Part shown: positions 22,789 to 33,800 of the stretch, piece after piece
Layout: every line of letters starts with the position of its first letter
Numbering within the stretch: position 1 is the stretch's first letter
DNA from: Opitutales bacterium
GTDB taxonomy: Bacteria > Verrucomicrobiota > Verrucomicrobiia > Opitutales > T3Sed10-336
DNA length: 64,000 bases
NCBI GenBank assembly: GCA_007130045.1
Contig: SLTG01000021.1
Location: 1-64,000 of the forward strand
Reading direction: 5' to 3'
The notes under the pieces: generated by a model
The model's input: the letters and a program-made list of their open reading frames with translations, nothing else
What the model was told of the DNA's origin: nothing
The model's database searches: none
Program-made: the position numbers and the translations under genes

Positions 22789-23220
22789 CTACCGCCCGTC
22801 GATCATTCGGATCCGGCGCTCGTGGCGCCCTCCTTCAAATTCGGTCGCGAGCCAGGCATCCACGACCTTCATCACGGTTTCGCGGTCAATGACCCGTTCT
22901 CCCAGCGACAGAACGTTTCCGTCGTTGTGCATTCGGTTGAGCCGCGCCACTTCCTCGTTCCAGCAAAGGCCGCAACGAATGCCGGGAATCCGGTTCGCGA
23001 CGATCGCCTCGCCGTTGCCCGACCCGCCGAGCACGATACCGCGATCGTATTCCCCCGCAGCCACCGCTTCGGCCACCGGACGGACATAGACCGGATAGTC
23101 CACCGGTTCGGCCGAATAGGTCCCGAAATCCTTCACCTCGATTCCCTGATTCTCGAGGTGCTTCCTGATTATCTCCTTGTACGTGAATCCGGCGTGATCC
23201 GAACCGATGGCAATCTTCAT
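22789..23220 (-). CDS. rpiB: Ribose-5-phosphate isomerase B (Ser-type, GGSGNGE active site)
   Basis: MKIAIGSDHAGFTYKEIIRKHLENQGIEVKDFG, IVLGGSGNGEAIVANRIPGIRCGLCWNEEVARLNRMHNDGNVLSLGER. Confidence 0.9.
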   Translation of the reverse strand: MKIAIGSDHAGFTYKEIIRKHLENQGIEVKDFGTYSAEPVDYPVYVRPVAEAVAAGEYDRGIVLGGSGNGEAIVANRIPGIRCGLCWNEEVARLNRMHNDGNVLSLGERVIDRETVMKVVDAWLATEFEGGRHERRIRMIDGR

Positions 23221-23272
23221 AAGGAAGCCCATTAGAAACGATTACCCGGGCGCGCCAAGCAGAAAAAATTCC

Positions 23273-23403
23273 TCACCCCTGCAGCGGCGGATAATCGGTT
23301 TCCGCCTCGAAGAGTTCCAACGTCATCTTCCGTATCTCCGCGGGCGAACAGACCGTCGCGGCAAGCGGTTCAAACTTCGGCCGCCCGGTCGCGTAAAATT
23401 CCT
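23273..23403 (-). pseudogene. C-terminal coding remnant of an unidentified enzyme
   Basis: Minus-strand reading GGKEFYATGRPKFEPLAATVCSPAEIRKMTLELFEAETDYPPLQG* looks like a protein C-terminus but has no supporting ORF upstream. A GH4-like origin is only a guess. Confidence 0.3.
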
Positions 23404-23448
23404 TCCCACCCCGAGAAACGGCACGTCCGTCCAACCTGAAGGCCCGGT

Positions 23449-23690
23449 GTACGCGGCATCATCCCGCTCTCACGGGCCTGTAATCGACGATAACGGTCCC
23501 AGGGAGGAACAATCCGAGAAGGCCCTCGCCAAACTTCGTCCCGTCTTCGACCGGGAATTCGGGACGATAACCGCGGGCAACGCCTCGCACATTCCTTCGC
23601 GAATTGGCCCGCCGCAAGGGCCGGCGCGCGCTGGTTTCCCTGTGCGTCGGCGGAGGTCAGGGAGCCGCGCTCTGGCTGGAAAGGAGCTGA
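23449..23690 (+). pseudogene. Remnant of a thiolase (acetyl-CoA acyltransferase, fadI-like) with internal deletion and frameshift
   Basis: Reading DNGPREEQSEKALAKLRPVFDREFGTITAGNAS joined, in another frame, to TFLRELARRKGRRALVSLCVGGGQGAALWLERS*. Both are thiolase motifs normally separated by over 100 residues. Lies immediately upstream of the fadJ-like gene. Confidence 0.75.
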
Positions 23691-23766
23691 TTCACCGCAC
23701 GATTACAACCGCATTCGGTATTTCAGCCTGAATCATTCGTGAATAATCCAGGATTCCAGGAACGTC

Positions 23767-26130
23767 ATGAAGGATAAAAACAACGAGCAGCCGGCCGCAA
23801 GCGCCGAAACCGCGAACGCGGCTCCCGAACCGACCCGATTCCGGCTGGAACGCCGGGAGGACGGGATCTGTATCGTCACTTTCGACCGTCCGGGTTCATC
23901 GGCCAACCTGCTCGACCGAACGGTCTTCAAAGAGCTCGGCCAGGTTCTCGACACCCTTGGGGAAGACCGGGCGGTTCGCGGACTGGTATTCGCCACGGCC
24001 AAACCGTCGATCTTTATCGCGGGGGCCGACCTGAACGCGCTCTCCGAAGGCGTCCCCCGGGAGGAAGTCGAACGGTTGGTTGACGAGGGGCAGAGCGTGA
24101 TGAATCGCATCGCCGGATTTCCGAAGGCCACGGCGGCCGCGATTCACGGGGCCTGCGCGGGCGGCGGCTTCGAACTCGCCCTCGCGTGCGACTGGCGCGT
24201 CGCCTCCGACGACCGCTCCACCCGAATCGGTCTGCCCGAAACGCAACTCGGCCTGATTCCGGCCTGGGGCGGCTGCACCCGCCTCACCCGGCTCGCCGGC
24301 CCCGCCTCCGCGGCCGACCTCATTCTGAACGGAAAGCTCCTCCCGGCGACGCAGGCTGCCGCGCGGGGGTTGATCGACGCCGTGTGTCCAAAGGAACACC
24401 TGATCAGCCTGGCCATCCGCAAGGTCCGCTCGGGCAGGAATCGAGCCGCCCTCCGCCCGGACGAACTCCTGCGCAGAGCGCAGGCGCCGGTCGTGAAAAT
24501 CGTGGCGCGACGGAAACTCCGGCGCCGCGGCGGCGGACATTACCCGGCGCCCGCCCTGGCGCTTTCCGTAATCACCGACGGCGCCCTTCGCTCGAAACAG
24601 GAAAGTTTCCGACTTGAGAAGGAAGCGATCGCCCAGGCGGCGCTGACCGATGTATCCAAAAACTTGATCCGAATATTCCTTCTCCGCGAAAAGGCGTCGA
24701 AAAAGACGGGCAAAGCCGCAGTGCCGTCGCGAATGGCGGTCATCGGCGCGGGCGTGATGGGATCCGGGATCGCCCATTGGTTTTCCTCCCGCGGATCGCG
24801 CGTGCTCCTCAACGACATCGGTCCCGACGAGGTCGACCGGGGAATGGCTGCCGTCGTGCGGCTCTACAGGAAGGGAGTCCAGCGGAGAATCTTTACCGAT
24901 AACGAAATGCGCAGAGCGCTCGACCGGATCTCCCCAACGGCCGACCCGGCGCCTCTGACCCATACCGAACTCGTTATTGAGGCGGCGATGGAGGATCTGT
25001 CCGTAAAAAAGGATCTTTTCCGGCAGCTCGAAGCCCGCGCCGGACCGGATACGATCCTCGCGACCAATACTTCCGCCCTTTCAATCGCCGGGATCGCCTC
25101 GGCGTGCCAACGCCCGGAACGGGTGATCGGGATTCATTTCTTCAATCCGGTTCATCGGATGCCCCTGGTGGAAGTCGTGCCGGGAGAGAAGACCGATCCC
25201 GGCATCACGGACACAGTCCTCGACATCGTGAGAAGCGCCGGGAAAGTTCCGGTCGTGGTTGGAGACAATCCGGGGTTCCTCGTCAATCGGATTCTGATGC
25301 CGTACCTGGTGGAGGCCGTCCTTCTGTTTGAAGAAGGAATTCCGGTAAGCGGGATCGACGCGGCGATGACGGGCTTCGGCATGCCGATGGGACCGCTCAG
25401 GCTCCTCGACGAGGTGGGAATCGACGTTGCGGGTCACGTGGCGAAAACCCTCGCCGACGCCTACCCGGACCGGATGCAGACGCCGGCCACACTGGATACG
25501 CTTATTGAGAAAAAACGCTTCGGAAAGAAGGCCGGAACCGGATTCTACGACCACACCGGCCGGCACGCGAAACCCAGCCGCGAAACCGGGCGGCTGCAAC
25601 GGGTCCGTCACGGCGAAAACCTTTCCAGGGAAGCGATCGTCGAGCGGCTCGGCTTTGCCCTCATCAACGAGGCCGCCCGCTGCATCGACGATCCGCCCCC
25701 GGGCGCAAGGTTTCCCTCCGCCGGATCGCCCGGGGACGTCGACCTGGCGATGGTCCTGGGCACGGGCTTCGCCCCGTTTCGCGGCGGACCGTTGAGGTAC
25801 GCGGATTCGCTCGGGATCGGCGCGATCGTCTCGCGCATGCGGACTCTCGAGAAATCGGCGGGTGAACGCTTCGCTCCCTGCGGCCTCCTCGTGCCGCGGG
25901 AAAATATTCTGCTGGAGGAAGGGAAAGGGCTGAAGGTCGCCCTGACCACTCTCAATACCGGTCGTCTTACCCTGCCGGCCGCCTGCGCCGGCCTCTCCAA
26001 GCGGTGCCTGGAGATCACGCGGAAGTGGGCCTCCGAACAAATGCTCGCTGCGAGCGCGAAACCGACCCGTCTCACGGCGCCGGTACCGCCTGACGCAGGA
26101 CGTAATGAAAGGCGACTACCGCTGGATTGA
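23767..26130 (+). CDS. fadJ: Bifunctional enoyl-CoA hydratase / 3-hydroxyacyl-CoA dehydrogenase
   Basis: Crotonase segment [20 protein letters not shown]...[21 protein letters not shown] segment [68 protein letters not shown]. Confidence 0.9.
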   Translation: MKDKNNEQPAASAETANAAPEPTRFRLERREDGICIVTFDRPGSSANLLDRTVFKELGQVLDTLGEDRAVRGLVFATAKPSIFIAGADLNALSEGVPREEVERLVDEGQSVMNRIAGFPKATAAAIHGACAGGGFELALACDWRVASDDRSTRIGLPETQLGLIPAWGGCTRLTRLAGPASAADLILNGKLLPATQAAARGLIDAVCPKEHLISLAIRKVRSGRNRAALRPDELLRRAQAPVVKIVARRKLRRRGGGHYPAPALALSVITDGALRSKQESFRLEKEAIAQAALTDVSKNLIRIFLLREKASKKTGKAAVPSRMAVIGAGVMGSGIAHWFSSRGSRVLLNDIGPDEVDRGMAAVVRLYRKGVQRRIFTDNEMRRALDRISPTADPAPLTHTELVIEAAMEDLSVKKDLFRQLEARAGPDTILATNTSALSIAGIASACQRPERVIGIHFFNPVHRMPLVEVVPGEKTDPGITDTVLDIVRSAGKVPVVVGDNPGFLVNRILMPYLVEAVLLFEEGIPVSGIDAAMTGFGMPMGPLRLLDEVGIDVAGHVAKTLADAYPDRMQTPATLDTLIEKKRFGKKAGTGFYDHTGRHAKPSRETGRLQRVRHGENLSREAIVERLGFALINEAARCIDDPPPGARFPSAGSPGDVDLAMVLGTGFAPFRGGPLRYADSLGIGAIVSRMRTLEKSAGERFAPCGLLVPRENILLEEGKGLKVALTTLNTGRLTLPAACAGLSKRCLEITRKWASEQMLAASAKPTRLTAPVPPDAGRNERRLPLD

Positions 26131-26211
26131 AGATGGAATTCTTGGCGACGGATGAAGCCGCGTCCGGCCGGCCTTTCTCCCGGAAGGCGAGCCGGACCCC
26201 TGCACCAACTC

Positions 26212-27477
26212 CTATAACCTGTTTTTCCTCGATATAATTTCGCCGGATGACAGAACGATCTCGGCGGTCCATTCCCCTCTCATGTCTTCTACCAATACCG
26301 GATCCTGTCTCCAGTTATTGATCCAGAATACTGAAAAAGGTTCATCATAACAGGTATATATCAATTCATCATTTCTATAGAAATTCACATAGTTTATTGT
26401 CTCAGGATATAGGCTTGAAACCCTTAACCACCTCTTTCCTTCATATTCCATCCCAGGCTCAAATCCATGAAAATAAAACTGCTCTTCCCTGGGTATTTCG
26501 TCTAATTTTATCCCTATTCCCTGTGCCATTCTATGTGCGAAAAACCTGTCCTCGCCGTCCAGCACTCCCCATTTCACCGGAGGTTCTTGTTTTGTCATAT
26601 TATTATAATACCCCCATGATGCATGCAGATTAAATGACACCTCCATGTTCCCGATTGCCTGGGAATCTTCATTGCAAACCACAGGTTTACCCGGAGAAAT
26701 TTCCCGTACCTTCTTAATTAAATTATAAAATTTCTGCCTGCTACAATTATTGCCATGAATCAATATTACATCCGAAGCCCTTGTTACCTGCTCATTATAG
26801 CGACCTCCGGTGAGACTACAACCCACCGGCATCCCGCCGGATGCTTCTCTTGCAATGTTTATCAAAACCGCCATCCCCTCATCTTCCATTGCTATTGGAT
26901 GTGATCTAAATGCGTTATGTTCATTAGCAATTTCGATAATAACATTTGTACATTTTTGATCTTTTAGATATTTTGAAGCAGTTTTTACCGAGTTTACGAC
27001 AGCAGTGGCATCTTTTATTCGACTGATCTGCATATGATAAAAGTAGCTAACGATAACTACCATACCTTTTTCGTCGGCTGCTCTGATAATTCGTCCCAAT
27101 CTGTCCAAGTATTTACTATCAATACTTAACCCATCATCGCTGAACGGGTTATTATTAATGGTGTCATTGCTAATGGTAAAGCACGGCCCCCCACCCTGTA
27201 AACCTACTGTAAATGCCCGTAAGCCATACGAATACCATTCATCCAGTGATGCTATTAAATTATCTGTGTTCTTATCCGGGTCATACTTTTTTACGCCAAA
27301 TCGATTAAACCTGGAAATATCTTCTTTTTCATCAAATATTCCCTGTATGAATCTAGCGTTCATCAATAACCCATGAGACTGCTCTTTACTCCCGATAATT
27401 TCAGAATATGTCTTCTTCCCGTTAACAAGAAAATCCTCACCCTGTATTGATAAAACCGTTTTTCCCATAATATTCAT
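26212..27477 (-). CDS. GH5-like (cellulase-fold) glycoside hydrolase-type protein
   Basis: TIM-barrel style motifs (NVIIEIANEHNAF; IHGNNCSRQKFYNLIKKVREISPGKPVVCNEDSQAIGN). The ORF is clearly AT-richer than its neighbours. Confidence 0.55.
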   Translation of the reverse strand: MNIMGKTVLSIQGEDFLVNGKKTYSEIIGSKEQSHGLLMNARFIQGIFDEKEDISRFNRFGVKKYDPDKNTDNLIASLDEWYSYGLRAFTVGLQGGGPCFTISNDTINNNPFSDDGLSIDSKYLDRLGRIIRAADEKGMVVIVSYFYHMQISRIKDATAVVNSVKTASKYLKDQKCTNVIIEIANEHNAFRSHPIAMEDEGMAVLINIAREASGGMPVGCSLTGGRYNEQVTRASDVILIHGNNCSRQKFYNLIKKVREISPGKPVVCNEDSQAIGNMEVSFNLHASWGYYNNMTKQEPPVKWGVLDGEDRFFAHRMAQGIGIKLDEIPREEQFYFHGFEPGMEYEGKRWLRVSSLYPETINYVNFYRNDELIYTCYDEPFSVFWINNWRQDPVLVEDMRGEWTAEIVLSSGEIISRKNRL

Positions 27478-27537
27478 TCTCCCTTAATTAATATCATCTG
27501 TGAATTTTGCACTATTAAATTGATATAATAGTGACGA

Positions 27538-27642
27538 GAAATCGCTTTTCCGGCTGCGCGGACACGAGCCCGCTAAACCGACCTGAAAAAGCGCTTTCAC
27601 CGGAAGGATGGTGGCAGAAGCAGCAATGATGCGTCAAGACCC
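27538..27642. repeat. Copy B of a ~105-bp repeated, potentially structured element
   Basis: Aligned to copy A (16116-16223); arms GAAATCGCTTTTCCGG / CCTGAAAAAGCGCTTTC. Confidence 0.6.
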
Positions 27643-27776
27643 CGTTTTGACAATTGGCAACCAATCATGATTCTGCCGGCGGTATTTATAAGTTGCAAAG
27701 GCGATTACCATTAGCTTGAAGACGGGATACCTGTGCGCGGGGAGGACCAATCGAACCTGTAATCGCGCGGAAAGAG

Positions 27777-28832
27777 TCAGCGCTTCAGCATATTTGCAAA
27801 CGCATCCTTGTCGGAGGCTTTCATGTACGCTTCCTCGTTCGAAATCTTCCCGGCTTCGAGGCATTGTTTGATGGAGCTGTCCATGAGGCGCATGCCCCGG
27901 GACGAGCTGCTTTCAATGATGCTCCTGATGTCGCTGATTCGGCCGGTTCGGATCGTATTGGGGAGCGCTTCGTGCTTGAGAAGAATCTCGTGCACGGCGA
28001 TTCGACCCTTCGGGACGCGTTTGCAGAGCAGTTGTGAAACGACACAGGCGAGACTGTTGGCCAGCATGACGCGGATCTGCGCCTGCTCGTCCGCCGGAAA
28101 GGCGTCGATGATCCGGTCGACCGTCTTGGGGGCGTTGTTGGTGTGCAGCGTACCGATGACCAACATTCCCATCGAAGAGCAGTTGAGCGCCAGCTTGATC
28201 GTTTCAAGGTCGCGCATTTCTCCCACGAGCACAATGTCGGGGTCCGCGCGCATCGCTCCGCGTAACGCGTTGCCAAAGGAGGCGGTGTGGGATCCGACCT
28301 CGCGGTGAACGATCACACTGCGTTTGTTGGGATGCACGAACTCGATCGGATCCTCGATGGTGATAATGTGTTTTTGAAAATTCTCGTTGATGTGGTCGAT
28401 CATCGCGGCGAGCGTCGTCGATTTGCCGCTCCCGGTGGGACCGGTGACAAGCACAAGCCCCTCGTTGTAGGCGCAAACCTCCCGCAGGACGTCGGGCAAT
28501 CCCAGTTTGTCGAAGGAGAGGATTTCGGCGGGAATCTGGCGGAAGACGGCGGCCTTGCCCCAGTGGTTGTAGAGATAACTTCCGCGAAATCGCGCCAGCC
28601 CGGGAATCTCGTAGGCGAAGTCCAGGTCCTGCCGGGCAAGATAATCGTTCCAGCGGTCGTCCGGACAGATTTCCCGCAGGAGCGCGGTCATCTCATCGGC
28701 GGAGACCGCCGTTTCATATAGGGGACGGATCGCGCCCGAGGCGCGGATTTTCGGAGGCGAGCCAATGGTGAGGTGAAGGTCGGAGCCGTCCGCATCCAGC
28801 ATTGCCCGCAGGTATTCATCGATTCTGGCCAT
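27777..28832 (-). CDS. PilT/PilU-type type IV pilus retraction ATPase
   Basis: VTGPTGSGKSTTLAAMIDHIN; IITIEDPIEFVHPNKRS; MRADPDIVLVGEMRDLETIKLAL. Confidence 0.9.
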   Translation of the reverse strand: MARIDEYLRAMLDADGSDLHLTIGSPPKIRASGAIRPLYETAVSADEMTALLREICPDDRWNDYLARQDLDFAYEIPGLARFRGSYLYNHWGKAAVFRQIPAEILSFDKLGLPDVLREVCAYNEGLVLVTGPTGSGKSTTLAAMIDHINENFQKHIITIEDPIEFVHPNKRSVIVHREVGSHTASFGNALRGAMRADPDIVLVGEMRDLETIKLALNCSSMGMLVIGTLHTNNAPKTVDRIIDAFPADEQAQIRVMLANSLACVVSQLLCKRVPKGRIAVHEILLKHEALPNTIRTGRISDIRSIIESSSSRGMRLMDSSIKQCLEAGKISNEEAYMKASDKDAFANMLKR

Positions 28833-28835
28833 GAT

Positions 28836-30140
28836 CTATCGGTTTCGGGCGAAAAATCCGCGCTTTTTCGGTTCGGCCGGCTCCGGAGCGGGAGCCGGAT
28901 TTCGGATCTCCCTGCCGGCAATCTCACTTCGGAGATTCGCCAGGGCGACATCATCCGAAAGTTTTCCCTCGCGCCACAGTTCCAACACCGAGCTGTCCAT
29001 CGTCATCATACCCTCCGCCTTGCCGGTCTCCATGACGTTGCCGAGTCCTTGTGTCTTGCCTTCGCGGATGAGGGCCGACACAGCGGGACTCCGGAGAAGG
29101 AGTTCGGTCGCGAGGACAAGTCCCCCTCCCCTTGCCGGAAGCAGACGCTGGCAGATTATCCCGCGCAGGCTTTCCGCCACCATCGCCCGGATCTGAGGCT
29201 GCTGGGCGGGTGGAAAGACATCGAGCAACCGGTTCAATGTGGTCGCGGCATCGCTGGTGTGGATCGTTCCGATTACAAGGTGTCCGGTTTCCGACGCGCT
29301 GATAGCCATTTCGACCGTCTGGAGGTCACGCATTTCCCCGATCACAATGATATCGGGATCCTGCCGAAGCGCTCCTTTCAGCGCGCGATGAAAGGTCTCG
29401 GTGTGCTCACCGACGCCGCGCTGGGTGATCGCGCAACGATCGGGGTGGTGGACGAACTCGATCGGCTCCTCGACGGATATCAGATGGTCGTCGCGTGTCC
29501 GGTTGAGTTGCTGTACAAGGGAGGCCAGGGTTGTCGTCTTGCCCGAGCCCACGGGACCCGCAACAATAATCAGGCCGTTGTGGTAGGAAAGGAGCCTGTC
29601 GATCGTTTTCGCGCTGCGAAATCCCAGCTCCAAAAAGGATCGGATCTCGCGGGGAACGGTTCGATACGAGCCGGCAAGCCCGTCCTTATGCACCATGAGA
29701 TTCGCGCGGTACCGCTCGCCTGTCGGAAACGGAAGCGCAAAATCAAGCTCCCGGTTCTGCTGAAAGTCGGCCCATTGCGATTCGGACAAAAGCGCGCGGT
29801 TCAGGCCTTCGGCCACCTCGGAGCCGAGCGGCTCGGAATCAAGATAGTGAACCTCCCGGTCGCGCCGCACAAACGGCCGCGCCCCGGCGCTCAGATGTAC
29901 ATCGCTCGCGCCGCCGGCCGCCGCGTGTCGAAGAATGGCGATCATCGCCTCCCGCCAAACACCGTCACCGGCTCCCCCCATCGCTGAAAAGTCGGGAAGT
30001 TCGGGAGTTGCCGATTCAACGAATACCGAGGTTTCGCCGGAACCGCCTCCAGGAGCGGCCATCTCGGCCGGCGGTTCAAGAGTGGATTGCGTGTTGGCGT
30101 ACATTCGTGGGAATAGAAAGGAGAATGCATGGGAGCGCAA
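28836..30140 (-). CDS. PilT-type type IV pilus ATPase (second paralogue; start may be Met at 30104)
   Basis: VAGPVGSGKTTTLASLVQQLN; ISVEEPIEFVHHPDRCAITQRGVGEHT; RQDPDIIVIGEMRDLQTVEMAI. 3 bp from the next PilT gene. Confidence 0.88.
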   Translation of the reverse strand: MRSHAFSFLFPRMYANTQSTLEPPAEMAAPGGGSGETSVFVESATPELPDFSAMGGAGDGVWREAMIAILRHAAAGGASDVHLSAGARPFVRRDREVHYLDSEPLGSEVAEGLNRALLSESQWADFQQNRELDFALPFPTGERYRANLMVHKDGLAGSYRTVPREIRSFLELGFRSAKTIDRLLSYHNGLIIVAGPVGSGKTTTLASLVQQLNRTRDDHLISVEEPIEFVHHPDRCAITQRGVGEHTETFHRALKGALRQDPDIIVIGEMRDLQTVEMAISASETGHLVIGTIHTSDAATTLNRLLDVFPPAQQPQIRAMVAESLRGIICQRLLPARGGGLVLATELLLRSPAVSALIREGKTQGLGNVMETGKAEGMMTMDSSVLELWREGKLSDDVALANLRSEIAGREIRNPAPAPEPAEPKKRGFFARNR

Positions 30141-30296
30141 GCAAAGATAGTGTAAAACCCTATTAAAATGTTAGCCATTCACCTCATTTACTCGCGTCAA
30201 CCACGCCGCGGCGACAGTTCTCCCGGCCGAAAAACCCGTGGACGGCCGCAATTTCCCTTCCAACGCCCGGCCCCGTCAACGAGGGGCGGGCTGAAG

Positions 30297-30512
30297 GATA
30301 CGCGTGTGGGATGGCGAAAATATGGGGAGTACCTGGAGTTTCTTGCTGCGGAGAAAGCGTCTCAGAGGGATTTGGTTTCTAAGAGGATTACTCGTGGGTG
30401 GTGCATGGGGACCAAAGAGTTCAAGACGGAAATGAGGAAGGAAGCCGATCCGGAGGGGTTCATGCCGAACCAGGTAACAATTGAACTTGATTTGGTTGCC
30501 GATGGGCGATAA
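30297..30512 (+). pseudogene. Possible truncated transposase C-terminus (REP-associated tyrosine transposase-like)
   Basis: RVGWRKYGEYLEFLAAEKASQRDLVSKRITRGWCMGTKEFKTEM resembles C-termini of IS200-like/RAYT transposases (KRxxRGWxxGTKEFK). No catalytic HUH region upstream. Confidence 0.4.
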
Positions 30513-30879
30513 GGCTGTCGCAGAATGGTGAACAGAGACTTGACAGATAAGGCGGCACAATGCGGCTTATGAATCCCCGTTTTGAGTGACGCAAAATTTG
30601 CCGATATTCGGGAATCGTTTTAAGCTGTTTTCAACAAACCGACATAAAGCCATGAAAGCCGGATGCCATTTCCTTAGTCCGCCGATGGATTCGGTGGTTT
30701 CGCACTCATGGGCCTTTTCGGCCGGAGCATTGGCATTACTCGGAGTCAACCCTTCTCCTTCCGGGCGCCGGGACGATCCGTTCGTTTGCCGGCCCGGCGT
30801 GCCGCGTGGATTTTCGCGGCGCATTTCTCCTCCGTCCGGAGGATAATCTGTTCAATACGGGACCTGAAAGGAGGTCGCG

Positions 30880-33800
30880 ATGAAAAGTCTACACGCCGAA
30901 TGGTCCAAACACCTCGGCGGTCTCAGGCGATGGGCACGGCGGCGCTTGCAGTTCAGCCGGAAAATTCTGCGGAAGAGATTCCGGTTGCTTTGCCAAACAT
31001 TCTTCCTTCGCACGTTGCTCCTTGCGATCTCCGTTTTCGTTTGCGGATCCGGATTCGCCGACGAGGCGCCGAAATACAGCTATTACCACCAGGACGAACT
31101 GATCGTCCTCAAGCCGAGCCCGCGACTCATTGTGCTGCCGTCCGATGAAATCACGATGAGCGAATTCCTCGGCGATCGCCGGATACATCGGGACAGACTG
31201 AGCGACTCGTCCGCCTTGCGGGAACGGGGAATCGCGGTCTACCGGATTCCGGTGTCGAAAGGGCAGACTCCGGAGCCTGCGATGAGCCCCGCGCTGATCG
31301 AAATTTTCATTCACAACACCGGGAAAGTCTCGCAACCGGTCTTCGAACAGGGAGCATCGGTTCTGATCCCCGCCGACGAAGTGATCGTCGGATTGGATGG
31401 CATCGCATCGCTCGATCAAGCCGTCGCGTTCCTGGGACCAAACATGGATAATCTCGGGATCGTCGCGATGCGCGCCCACCGTCCGAACACCTTCATTGTC
31501 ACCATCCAACCCGCCGGCAACGGGCGAGCCTTCGACATCGCCCGCGCGTTATCGGCTCGCAAGGAGGTGACCTTCGCCGAACCGAACTTCATCGTGATTT
31601 CACGCAACGGTCTGTATTCTCCCGCGCCGGCCGCCCGCACAATCCCGACCGCACGCCCCGTGCCGGAAGTTGCCGCCCTGCCGGCGGAAACGTGGCGCGA
31701 AACCGAAGCGCCATTCACGACGGTCACGACATCCGGAGCCGGCGCGGTCGAATGGGTGACCATCGCGAGCCTGGACTTCGAATCGCCCGATCTGCCCTAC
31801 GGGTGGTCGTCCGTTTACTATTTGGGCGCCACTCCCGCCCACTGGGGTCGAACCTCCTACCGGGCGCGCAGCGGTTCCCACTCCCTATACTGCGCGGCCG
31901 GAGGATTCTTCGGGACCCCTGCCCCCGGTCCCGCACCCGCCAGCATGCACGCTTATTTAATGAGCCCCTTCTTCAATTTTCAGGCATACCAGGAGGTGTA
32001 CCTCGAGTTCTGGTTCTACGCGAAGAACGAGCAGTATCCGGACTCAAATCCCGAACAGTTCTTCGATTACGCGGAAATCGAAATTATCGATTACGACACC
32101 GGGCGCACCGACAGCCGGATGCTGGTCTCGGGAGCCGGTGGCGACATGACGCTCGATCCGACCACCGAAAACGGCTGGCGCAGGGCGTTGATCCGCGTCG
32201 GGCCGGGTTTGCGCAAAAACGTGGTGTTCTTTTTCAACTTCATCACGGACTGGAGCGTGCAGACCGAGGGCGTTTACCTCGACGACATCCGCATCATCGG
32301 CACGACCAACGTCGACGCCTTTCCGGTCAGTAACGATACCTACAGCGCGCGCCAGTACGAACTGAGAAACTCCGGGCAGATCGCCGGGCTCGGAAATCGC
32401 ACGAACGACATGAAGGTTCCGGAAGCGTGGGATCTCGTATCCGTCTCTCCCGACATCGTCGTCGCGGTGATCGACAGCGGGGTCGATCTCGGCCACCCCG
32501 ACCTGAACCTGGTCACCGGCTACAACGCCGACGGAACGGTCGGCGGCGGACCCGACGCAAACTACCCGGACGCCCACGGAACCGCCTGCGCCGGAAATGT
32601 CGGGGCGATCGGAAACAACAATGCCGGAGTGGTCGGGGTAGCTCCCGGGGTGAAGATCATGCCCATCAACAACGGCGGAGAAACCGCGACGATGGCAACC
32701 GCCCTGGACGTTGCCGTTCTGCGCGGCGCAAAGATTCTCAGCAACTCGTGGGGTTGGGTGGGTGCGCCTTCCACCGACATCACAAACGCGGTCAACGACG
32801 CCCTTTCCGCCGGGCGCATCGTTGTTTTCGCCGCCGGAAACGGACCGGACCGCGCGCCCTGGACTTACGAAGTCGCTTTTCCGGGAAGTTTGACGGGAAG
32901 CAGCGACGTCATCTCCGTCGGCGCGTCCAGTCCAACCGACGAGCACAAGTCCGCCTCCAGCAGTGACGGCGAGTTCGCCTGGGGCTCCAGCTATATCGGC
33001 GCCGGGCCCGACATCGTCGCTCCGGGTCCCTGGAGTTACACCACCGACATCCGCGGCGCCGCCGGCTACAACGACGGATCGAAACTCGCCGATCCCGCCT
33101 ACAATCCCGCCTTCGGCGGAACGTCTTCCTCGGCCCCCAAGGTGTCGGGGATCGTCGCACTGATGCTTTCTGGCAATCCGCATCTGACGCCGGGACAGGT
33201 AAAATCGATCCTTGCATCGACGGCCGACGACATCGATGCTCCCGGACTCGACGACAAGACCGGCGCGGGACGGGTGAATGCCTTCAAGGCGGTGCTGGCG
33301 GCTCAGGGAGGAAGCGTCCCCGAGGCGCCGGCGGCGCCCACAAACCTCACGGCCGCGGCGACCGCGACCGATCGGATCGACCTGGCGTGGACCGACAACG
33401 CGACAAACGAAGACGGCTTCCGGATTCAAATCCGAACCGGACTTGCGGGCGACTGGACGACGGACCCCGGTGTGTGGCCGGCAGACACGACCGGCGCAAG
33501 TATCCAAAATCTGGATTCATCGACACCGTATTTCTTCCGCGTGTATGCCTTTAATTCAGCGGGTAATTCCGGCTTTTCGAACGAAGCGTCCGCAACGACC
33601 CCACCCGATGAAACCGGTCCGTCCAACGACCGTTTCGCCGGCGCCACCATAATTCACGGTCTGTCCGGCGCCGTATCCGCGACAAACACCGGCGCCTCGA
33701 GAGAGCCCGGCGAGCCCGATCACGCGAATGTGCCGGGAGGCGGTTCGGTCTGGTTCAGATGGACCTCTCCTTCACAAGGGGTCGCAAGCTTCGACACTTT

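Noticed and set aside
30567-30846. Small overlapping ORFs on both strands before the protease
   Set aside because: No recognised family and both strands open; treated as intergenic.
32044-33507. 487-aa minus-strand ORF inside the S8 protease
   Set aside because: Overlaps the catalytic domain on the opposite strand; low-complexity G/R/V composition, no motifs.
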